From Flavobacterium sp. SUN052 (GTDB lineage: Bacteria > Bacteroidota > Bacteroidia > Flavobacteriales > Flavobacteriaceae): 64,000 nucleotides of DNA. Below are positions 43,638-52,700 of the stretch, in pieces. Each line of letters begins with the position of its first letter. The stretch's first letter is position 1. A model generated the notes under the pieces. It searched no databases. It was not told the DNA's origin and saw nothing but the letters and a program-made list of their open reading frames with translations. The translations under genes were made by a program, and so were the position numbers. Location: NCBI RefSeq assembly GCF_028867935.1, contig NZ_JAPQNS010000010.1:262075-326074 (forward strand), read 5' to 3'.

Positions 43638-43728
43638 GACCACCCCCAACCCCCTCCTAAAACAGGAGGGGGCTTTTTAAGCTGTTTTTTTAGCCCCCTC
43701 CTGTTTTAGGAGGGGGTTGGGGGTGGTC
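43638..43728. repeat. Perfect 37-bp inverted repeat, GGAGGGGGTTGGGGGTGGTC type
   Basis: Arms 43638-43674 and 43692-43728 are exact complements, separated by 17 nt that include T6. The arms read GACCACCCCCAACCCCCTCC then TAAAACAGGAGGGGGCT; each arm also contains its own short dyad (CCCCCTCCT...AGGAGGGGG). It fills the space between the sigma gene start and the aldo/keto reductase stop. Confidence 0.97.
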
Positions 43729-43734
43729 CCCAAA

Positions 43735-44730
43735 CTACTTAACCAATTCCAGCTCGTCTAAGTGACCAGTAATAAATTCTATTTCAGAAGCGCTTAGGTC
43801 TATGTCGGCAGCAGCGGCATTTTCCAGTGCCTGTTTGTCGTTGCGGGCTCCTGTCAGAGCGATGGTGATGCCGGGTTGTTCGAGCGTCCACTTCAATACC
43901 AACTGGCCAATCGTGACCTGTTTGTCGTTGGCGAGTGGCGTGATTTTGTCGAGAAATGTATTAACCCGTTCCAGGTTTTCATCCTTAAAGAAATACAAGG
44001 TAGCCCGGTGGTCGTCGGGGGCAAACTGATGCCCCGGCTTCATTTTTCCCGTTAATAAACCACGTTCCAACGGGCTATAAGCCAGAATCGACAGGTTATT
44101 TTCAATGCAATAGGGGATAGTATCAGCTTCGATTGCCCGCTTCGCCATGCTGTAAGGAACCTGGTCCGAAACCAGATTGATGTACTTACGCGCTTCGGCC
44201 AGCTGCTCGAAATTGTAGTTGCACACCCCGGCATACCGCACTTTTCCCTGCTCGATCAGACGCGAAACGGCTTCCATTGTTTCAGAAATGGGGGTTGTCA
44301 CATCTGGCCAGTGAATCTGGTAAAGGTCGATATAGTCGGTTCTCAGGCGTTTCAGGCTGTCTTCGCACTCTTTCACAATACTCTCTTTGCCTGCATAACG
44401 GTAGATCTCGATGGGTTCACCTACAGTGTTCTTGCTCTTCATCGACAGCGTTCCTTTAGCGATGTCCCAGCGCATACCGTATTTGGTGAGAATCTGAACT
44501 TTGTCACGGGGGAGATCCTTAATAGCCTCTCCCACAATTTCTTCGCTCAGGCCCTGACCATAAACCGGGGCTGTATCGATGGACGTAACGCCCACCTCGT
44601 AGGAAGCCTGGATGGCTTTAACAGCTTCACTGCGTTCGGTACCTCCCCACATCCAGCCACCGGCTGCCCAGGCACCAAACGTGATTACTGAAATATCGAG
44701 ATCGGAATTGGCTAGTTTACGGTATTGCAT
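43735..44730 (-). CDS. Aldo/keto reductase
   Basis: 331 residues. The NADPH-dependent TIM barrel family is clear from the catalytic tetrad: Asp in SIDTAPVYG, Tyr in the same block (YGQGLSEE), Lys in ILTKYGM, and His in DLYQIHWPD. Later IAYSPLERGLLTGK-like (LAYSPLERGLLTGKM) and IALTGARND bind the cofactor. Members reduce aldehydes and ketones; length and the AIQASYEVGVTSIDTAPVYG start fit the AKR11/12-like sugar and general-stress group. Cytosolic. It is separated by a strong hairpin from the sigma gene and has 78 nt to the esterase gene upstream. Confidence 0.92.
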   Translation of the reverse strand: MQYRKLANSDLDISVITFGAWAAGGWMWGGTERSEAVKAIQASYEVGVTSIDTAPVYGQGLSEEIVGEAIKDLPRDKVQILTKYGMRWDIAKGTLSMKSKNTVGEPIEIYRYAGKESIVKECEDSLKRLRTDYIDLYQIHWPDVTTPISETMEAVSRLIEQGKVRYAGVCNYNFEQLAEARKYINLVSDQVPYSMAKRAIEADTIPYCIENNLSILAYSPLERGLLTGKMKPGHQFAPDDHRATLYFFKDENLERVNTFLDKITPLANDKQVTIGQLVLKWTLEQPGITIALTGARNDKQALENAAAADIDLSASEIEFITGHLDELELVK

Positions 44731-44808
44731 AGTCTGAAATTTTAACGGTACTGACTAAGGTTGATAAAGAAATTGATTGATCGAATTCAAGGAGCTAAAC
44801 CGGCGGTT

Positions 44809-45711
44809 CTACGGCTGGTTTAGAAAATTATTGTCCGCCAGCCAGTCGGCCATGCGCTGCGGCCAGGTGTTAATTGATTTCAGCTTTGATCGATTCCCCA
44901 TGTTGAACCCGTGTTTTCCCTGGGTATAGATATGAACTTCAACGGGAACCTTAGCGGCCCGATATTTCTGAAGAAGTGTGACAACGGGCCCTGAGCAGCA
45001 CACATCGTCATTGGCGGCCAGCATAAACGCGGGGGGCGCATCAGCTGGAACCGTTTCAGGAACACCTAACGGGCCAGGATAAATCAGGATTTGAAAATTT
45101 GGTTTGCCATCCAGCCGGTCAATGGGGTCGGGGGCGTCGGCGGTGCCTTTGCCAGACGCATACGCCACCATTTCGACCACTTCGCCACCTGCCGAAAAAC
45201 CAAGCATACCGAGCCGGTTGGGATCAATCCTGAACTCTTTGGCTCTGCTCCGCACTAATCGCATGGCCCGATAGGCATCTTCGCGTGGGTGTTTATCGAG
45301 TGAATACGGCGAGTTTTCTTCACGTGCCAAACGATATTTCAGTACAAAAGCGGCCACGCCAATGCTGTTCAGATACTCAGCAGGCTGGAGACCTTCAGCA
45401 TTAAAAACAAGCTCCCGATGACCACCACCGGGGCAAATGATAACGGCCGCCCCCGTGGCTTTGTCTTTGGGCGGCAGATAAACCGTGATCGATGGGTTGT
45501 TAATGTGCTTTACCCAGTAGTCTTTGGCTTGTTCGGGTTCATCGCGTTTGCTTTCGAAACCCGGCGCCCCCTTTGGCCAAAGTGGTATTACATGCTGGCC
45601 ACCCTGGGCTAGCGCTAGTGAAGCCGAACCGCCCAGCAGTAGAAGGGTAACTAGTTGGCCAATCAGCGAGTTGACTCGTACACTCTTCCAGTATGTAAAA
45701 AAGACAGCCAT
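44809..45711 (-). CDS. Secreted alpha/beta hydrolase (esterase/xylanase-associated type)
   Basis: 300 residues. An N-terminal hydrophobic signal (LVTLLLLGGSASLALA, before QGG) directs export. The hydrolase has the oxyanion-type ICPGGGHRELVF, the nucleophile in LGMLGFSAGGEV (GxSxG), an Asp in AANDDVC, and a late catalytic His in YTQGKHGFNMG. These features fit the BD-FAE/acetyl-esterase family that deacylates plant polysaccharides. It lies 34 nt after the DUF1080 gene on the same strand, and a joint polysaccharide-related role is plausible. The specific ester substrate is not predictable from sequence. Confidence 0.85.
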   Translation of the reverse strand: MAVFFTYWKSVRVNSLIGQLVTLLLLGGSASLALAQGGQHVIPLWPKGAPGFESKRDEPEQAKDYWVKHINNPSITVYLPPKDKATGAAVIICPGGGHRELVFNAEGLQPAEYLNSIGVAAFVLKYRLAREENSPYSLDKHPREDAYRAMRLVRSRAKEFRIDPNRLGMLGFSAGGEVVEMVAYASGKGTADAPDPIDRLDGKPNFQILIYPGPLGVPETVPADAPPAFMLAANDDVCCSGPVVTLLQKYRAAKVPVEVHIYTQGKHGFNMGNRSKLKSINTWPQRMADWLADNNFLNQP

Positions 45712-45745
45712 CGTATCGGTTTAGTCAGGAATTGGACACAGTAAT

Positions 45746-46585
45746 CTAAAGAAGTTCGACTGGTAATTTCTTGATTCCGCGTACCTGAATGTTGCGGTAA
45801 AACACTTCGGCCCCTTCCGATTGAATTTGAATTTTGCCTTTGGTGAGCGGTTCAACTTGTCCATTAACAAGGTGGCGTGTGTGCATCAACACCATATTCA
45901 CTTTGCCATTCATAACGTGCAGGCAGGTATCGCCCAGGCAATACAGATCTACAACATTCCACTGGCCCGACGGTTTTTCGGTGTCCGGGCTTTTAAGGCA
46001 CGAACGGCCATTAGGCGTTTTGTCTTGAAACATAACTGGTGTGCCGCCGGGTTGATACACGTACTTGCCTTTGTCATTTTTGCTGGCCGGAATGTCGGTT
46101 AGTACATCCATAACGCCCCAGTAATCACCACAATCGCCTTCCTGAATCTGGTATTCAAACGATTCCATCCAGAGCATGGGGGTTCCATGTGCGCCAGCAC
46201 TGTGATAAAGCAGTCCACTATCGCGGGGTTGTCCAAGTTTGGGGGGCCATTGTTGAGTGCCCCATTTGAATTCCAGCCGAAGGTGATAATTTTCGAAATC
46301 GGCCAGGGTATTGATACCGCCAAAGGTTTCACCCGAAATGCGCAGGGCTGGTTTCCCGTCGACTGTCACCACGGAAAAAACGTGATTAGGATCGTTGTTC
46401 AAGCCAATTGGCGCTTTTTTAGCCGACTTATCAGCTGTATACGGACTGTCGAGGTAGGTTTCCCAGCCTTTCAGATTTTTGCCGTTGAAGAGTGAAATCC
46501 ATTCTTCGGATTTCCGCAATGACTGGGCCGAAACGGACGTGAGTGTTAGTAAACCAATACAGGCCGTGAAAAACAGTGATTTCAT
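45746..46585 (-). CDS. Secreted DUF1080 (3-keto-disaccharide hydrolase-like) protein
   Basis: 279 residues from ATG 46585 (MKSLFFTACIGLLTLTSVSA, signal before QSL). The fold is the concanavalin-like beta sandwich of the DUF1080 family: WISLFNGKNLKGWETY near the start, FENYHLRLEFKWG, NSGLLYHS-like SGLLYHSAG, EYQIQEGDCGDYW, and the late GKIQIQSEGAEVFYRNIQV. Characterised relatives hydrolyse 3-keto-disaccharides, acting after a 3-dehydrogenase of the Gfo/Idh or GMC type. The esterase gene follows it. No 3-dehydrogenase is adjacent; a Tat-exported Gfo/Idh enzyme lies about 29 kb away. Confidence 0.9.
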   Translation of the reverse strand: MKSLFFTACIGLLTLTSVSAQSLRKSEEWISLFNGKNLKGWETYLDSPYTADKSAKKAPIGLNNDPNHVFSVVTVDGKPALRISGETFGGINTLADFENYHLRLEFKWGTQQWPPKLGQPRDSGLLYHSAGAHGTPMLWMESFEYQIQEGDCGDYWGVMDVLTDIPASKNDKGKYVYQPGGTPVMFQDKTPNGRSCLKSPDTEKPSGQWNVVDLYCLGDTCLHVMNGKVNMVLMHTRHLVNGQVEPLTKGKIQIQSEGAEVFYRNIQVRGIKKLPVELL

Positions 46586-46627
46586 GAAGGTAGGGTAGTG
46601 ACTAGTTAATATGGTGCAATCTGCCAA

Positions 46628-46667
46628 ACAAAAGCCCCTTGCTATAATGCGAGGGGCTTTTGCATAT
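46628..46667 (-). terminator. Rho-independent terminator after sprA
   Basis: A 10-bp stem AAAAGCCCCT / AGGGGCTTTT with a 12-nt loop; T-rich flanks on both strands. Located about 70 nt after the sprA stop and just upstream of the DUF1080 start, so it insulates the two. Confidence 0.82.
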
Positions 46668-46738
46668 ACTTCTTTAAGGCAGAATGTAATTTCGTCTACT
46701 AAGCTTGCTGGTTGGCTAACAGCGAATTTTGGGGTGTC

Positions 46739-49700
46739 TTACTCCGCCAGATTAAACCGCACTTGCACACCACCAGCAGTAGTAGCCCGGCGGTACGAGT
46801 TTAGCACGAGCGGATCATTGTAGGTCCGGTCGAAGTACAAGTTCAGGTTCAGTCGGCGGCTCACCACATAGTTGATCGTGGGGCGAATCTGGAAATTGTA
46901 ATTACCCGACGTGATGATCTGCTCCCCATCCAGTTTCCGCTGAATAGCCCGCGTGTCGCGGAGCGTAAACTGGAATTGGAACGTCATGTCGTTTTTAAGT
47001 TTTTTGCGTTGACCATTCACCAAAAACGGTAGCTTGAAATTGTTCTTGGTAAAGCCCACCGTTGTGGTAATGTCCTTATTGGTCAGATCCGCTACCTGCG
47101 AGTTCGAGAAGTTTAAGGCTACGTCGCGGCTCTGGTTGTATTCAAGCCGGGCCGACCAGCGGTTTTTGGTCTGGAACTGAACGCCAATCAAGGGCGCAAA
47201 TCGTTCCTGCATCTGAATCGTGCTCATCACAAACACCGGAATGTAATCGCCGTTGAGCGTGGCGCGGCTGGCTAGCGGGTATCCCTGAACGGCGAGATTC
47301 ACGAAGGTGGCTGTGTAATCGAGTGACGAAATGAAGTTGCCGACACTATAGTTCGATGAGTAGCTGTGAGCTATTGTGAACGAGCTAAACCGCTTCTTGA
47401 ATCCCGGCAGACTGCTCAAACCTGTATAGTCGACGCGCCAGTTGGGTAGCGGGAAGTTGTAGAACGGCGAGAGTTTGGTCTTCTCCACATCCTGTCCACT
47501 ATAAGCCGCAAAGAAAGCCGGAATCAAAACGTCCTGCGCATTTTTGTTATACACACCTGTCCGATCAGGATTAGCTTCCAGTAAACGTCTTTGAATTATT
47601 GCCCGGTTGTCTTCAAATCGTTTGAACAACGAGGACGCGCTCAGGTCAACTTTAGGGTTGAAGCCTAAATCCTTAAACGCCGTGCGGAACGACCAGAACG
47701 ACATGCTAAACTGTCCATTGCGAACCGGACTCTGGCTCACGAAATCTCCCCCAATCGTTTCGGGCCGGTAGAACTCCTGATAGGCATCCGAGCGAGTCAG
47801 ACGCATCTGAATGTTCATACGGAAGTCTTTAAAAGGCTCCAGGTTGGTTGTCGCCGTAAAGTTCTTGGCAATGCTTTGCTGGAATGCCGTGTTCAGGACC
47901 GTACTCCGAGTTGTCCAGCCGTTGTTGGCCGCTTTGATCTGGATTTCGCGATCCTGGCTACCCAGCACAAACGGTAAGCCCGGTGCCCCGGAATTATCGA
48001 GGCCAAAGAAACGCGGGCTACGCAGGAAGCCCGGCAAAATGGTCGACTCCTGAATGATGTATGAGAAGTTGATACCCCGCACCGTCAGCAAAGCTCGGGT
48101 AGCGGCTTTAATCAGCCGGTTGTCGTTGCGGGTAATTTCTTCAATATCACCTGGGCTACGGGCAAAGTTTTTGCGCACGGGCGAAGGCGTATTGGCCCAG
48201 CGTAGCGCCTTAATTTTGTTGTAGAGCAACACAAAGTCAATCCGCCCCGTGATACCCCGCTCGCGGTTGTTGCGCAACACGTTACCAAACGATGTACCCG
48301 TTGAATCGACGAGTCCGTATGAGTTAGCCTGAAACTGATAGCCCATGGCGTAGTTTACGTCGGCAGCAATCCAGTCGGTCAGTGGGAACTTGTCTAGTGG
48401 CAAACGATAGGTGAACCGGATGTCCTGTTGGTAGTTTTTCATCCGACCCAGTTTCTGAACGCTCCGCCATACCGAGTCACGTTTCCAGCCTTCGCTGACA
48501 TCACCTGCCGGTTCATCGATAATGGCGTTGGCCTGCGCTTTGTAGGTCAGCAGGAGGTTTTTGCTGAGGTTCCAGGTCAGGTCGTAGTAGCGATTGAACA
48601 GGAAGTATTTCTCGAACAGAGGTGCTATTCCCGCCGTTGTCAAGCCGTTTGAAGCCGGGTCGGAGTTACGAAGTTGCGTTTTGATAAAGCTCCGGTCAAC
48701 ATCCGTTCGGATCGACACGATGGATGGTAGCGGGTTGAAATTGAAGTCTTTGAGCCAGAACAAATATTTGCGTTCCAGGCTTTTTACGCTCTTGAACGGT
48801 TCCCAGTTGATCGGTTGCGGACTGTAGGTATACGCAATGCCACCCCGATACTGTCGCTGCAAATACTGATCGGTCAGGATGTTGGTGCGAACAATGTCGT
48901 TGAAAGCGTACGAGAACCCAAAGTTTTCAATGTCGTAGAAATGGTTTTTACCCGCTGTTCCCACCTTCACCTTGCGCACATTGGAGAGGTTCAATCCCCG
49001 GCGCGTGGTGCGGTCTTCGACCATCCGCCGGTAAGCCGCCCGCGCTGACCCGTCGGGGAAAGCCATCAGCGCTTCTTCGAGTGGGTTGTCGGGGTCGAGC
49101 GGGTCAAAATGGGGAGCCACCCGGCGCGAGTCCATGTTGAGGTACATTGGAATGCGAAGCCCCCAGCTTTCCGGGAAGAATTTGTCAATCGAAAGCGCCG
49201 ATGATACCCCATATTCTGTGGTGAGGTCACGCGTTCGTTCGCCTACTTTGGTTTGCACTCCACCAAACCCGAACGTGGTAATTTTGCCGGATGCCGTCAC
49301 GTTACCAAGGTCGGCTAGTTTTACGTTTAGGGCGCCAACTCCCGCCCGCCCGGCCGTTTGGTCGTAACCGTTAGTGCGTAGCTCGTTCACCCAAATGGTG
49401 AAGGTTTTGGGTTGCTGATCTTCTGTTTTCGGGTTGCGAATACCAATCATTACGGTTTGTACCGCGCTCAAATCGGGGTTACCCACAACCGTAATCTTAA
49501 ACCGGCCATCCGACGACCGACCTTCAAACGGCACCGATGATTTACGAGTCAGTTGCTGATTACGAGCATTTTTCAAGTCAACCAAGTCCTGAAGAGCAAT
49601 GTCAATCTCGTTATTGGCGGGCCAAATTCGACGCTGGAATGTTTCGTCATTGGGGTCACCGTTGATGTTGGAAGGAGTTGCCTCCAGCCCCGGTGTTTCA

Positions 49701-52700
49701 ATCTCGTAATAGTTGTCGGTGAAGTCAGTACCAACGCGCATAAATGCCGATACCGCACCACTTTCGTCGGCCTGGTTATGCATATGCACAAACATTTTCA
49801 GCCGCTTGCGGAATAGCAGATCGAGGTTGGTGATGCGGAAGGCACCCCGCGAATCGCCGTCGCGCAGGTTGGTTACACTCAGTGCCATCGACTGTTCATT
49901 CAGTTCAACGTTGGCAATCTGGGTGAAGTCGCGGTCGCGGATAAAGCCTGGCGGTACGGTGTAGGTGTACTTCGTTTGGGGAGCTACACCACCCGATGTT
50001 GCCGTAGTGCTTTCCTGGCTGTTTTCTTCAATGTTTACCGTGGTGACCTTAAACTGAGCGTCGTAAGGTTCCGGTACTTCCTGCAAACCCCGCTGATTCA
50101 GGTCACCCAGATACCGGCGGTACTGATTGGCTTCCAGTTGCAACTGTCCAAAGCGGAGCACAACTGGCTCCTGGAAATCAGTCAGATACATCCGAATAAA
50201 CCGGATCGACTTGAAACCGTTGATGTTACCCACCTTCCGGCCGAATTCCCGCACCGGAACGCGGAACTGATACCAAACCGTACCGTTCGTTTCAACTTTA
50301 TCAACAATGTATCCCTTACCAACCTGCAACTGTCCCGGCCGGAGATCAATCGAATATTCGTAGTAAGCTTCATTGTCGTTGATGGTATTGTCGATGTTCA
50401 AATCTTCAATATCGGGCAGGTTGGTCGACGAAGGAGTCAGATACTGGTTGCGGTTGTTGAGGTCTTTTGAGTTACCATCCATACCCATGTACTGTTTGTA
50501 GCGAGCCACAATGTACTTCACGGAGTCGGCCTGCGGACCGAGGTAGAACTTGAAGTCGTCATTGGAAGGGTCACCCAAAATCTGCTCATACACGTCTGGG
50601 CTAACCCGTTGCCGAATATCGGCTAAGAAGGCCTGGAACTTAACTTGCTCCTGAGCGTTGCTCAAGCCATCCAAACCAACGTCCTGCTGCTCCAAAGCAC
50701 CTTCAGTATTCTGGAACGCATTAGTCACAAATTGTTGCTTCGTTGCGAAACCCCAGGGAGTTTCTTCATTGGCAGGACTCCGATCGTCACCACTGATTTT
50801 TAGGCCATTCTCGAAATTATAACGGCCGTCTTTGATCACATCTTCCGAAATGTCGCCGAGGTTGAACAATAGTCGTCCACCCGTAGTGTTGTTGCGGTTG
50901 CGCGAGGGATCAGGTGTGCCGCGTACAACGCCATTTTCACCCGGTAGAAACGGGTCCATCATCCAGAACGTCATGGTCTCGACGTTGGCATTATCGAAGT
51001 CAATATCAGACCCAACTGCGCGGGTTACGGCCCCAAAATTCTGGCGTGGGTTTTTCAGCGTACCGTCGGCGTTCAGGTCGGGGTTGTAATTGTACATACC
51101 CCGTTCTGCCGGGAAATACGCTACATCGAGCACGTTGGTTGGTAACACAACCGTGGGCGTCGACCGGCCGGGGAACAACTGGGTAGGCAGGAAGAATGTC
51201 TCGTAGTAATTCTGCTTTTCCTCGTTGGTGAGGTTCAGTGGGATATTGTTGCCGAGGTTATCGTTGTAAATGGTCTGGTCGACAGAATACACCGAAATCC
51301 GGGCCCGGTTATATGCGTATTCAAGTGGGTTAGCCAGCGTTCCCTGTGGGAATTGCAGGGGTGTAGCGCCCAAACGCCAGCGGGTAGGCTGACGGGTCAG
51401 ATCATAAATGGTACGGGCTGCCTCAAAATCGTCGATAAACGAGTTATCGTTTACGCGGGGAGCAACGCCGGGGATCAACTGCGCCACTTCGCCCTGAAAC
51501 GCGATGGTCGACATTTCTTTAGTTTGAATAAACGGCAACCGGTCCAGAATACGCGTCAAACCGGGCGAGTCGCGCCGAAGGTTGAAGTTGAAACCCAGAA
51601 TGGTGTTGTTCACCGGCTCGTTGCCGATGGCTACACGAGTCAGGAAACCCGCTGGGGTTTCGCGCATGTTCATGGCCGTCATACCGATGCTCATATCGGG
51701 GCTAAGGGCATAATCCAGGCGCGTACCGATCAACCGGCGAATCTGGTTCTGGAACAGATCGGGGAGTTCGTAGGCAATCCTAATTTCGCGACCCGATGCT
51801 ACCACGCCTTCATTCAGAATGCGGAGTTGACTCGTTGATGACTCATAAATATAATCGCCACCGGGGGTAAGTGGCACGCCACCCGCCGTTACCTGAACCG
51901 ATTCCTCTTTCACACCATACGGAAGGGTAACAGCTGGGCCAGAGGCCGATTGCACGTTGCCACGGAGGAAAAACTTGTTGCGGTCGGGCAACTGCTGAGC
52001 ATCAGCAAGAGTCCTGCGGTATAGCTCGTCGAACACATACTTAGCCCGCAAATCTTCTTCGGAGGCATCGAATTGTCGCGATAGATACGAGCCGAATGGT
52101 TCCAGAATCGGGAAGATGATACGACCGTACCGGGGATCAACGGTCACGTTCTCTACAAAGTCGAAGTTGCCGTCAGGTTGCCTGTCCAACTGCTGATTCA
52201 ACTGGTCCATGCCAAAAACCTGTACCAGTGGCTTATCACGCAGATTCGCCCCTTCCTGCAAATTCGGATTATCAACGCCGGTTTGGTCGTCTTTGTACAC
52301 AATTCGTAACTGGAATCCCTGACGATTAATTTGTTGATTGCTAAGGGTATAGATGTTTTTCATCATCAAGTCCCACATTGGCAACTGGAGGTTGTTGCGG
52401 ATGGTGGCCGACTTAATCATCTTCAGCACCAGCACCTGGTCGTCTTTCAGATTTTGGTAATCTTCGGTGAGTTCACCCACTTTATAGTGGCGACCTTGGT
52501 AGGTGTACTCGTAGGCAACAGCCAGTACTTCGTCGTTGCGCAGGGGCGTCAACAGCGAGATATAGCCTAGTTCCGGGTGAACCTTGTACTCCCGATCTGT
52601 CAGGCGTTTGGCACCGCGTAGCAGGTCATAGTCTACACCTTTCTGGAAACCAAAGGCATCGAGTGCAAAATTGGTCCGGTCAACCTGCCGAATGTCGGGG

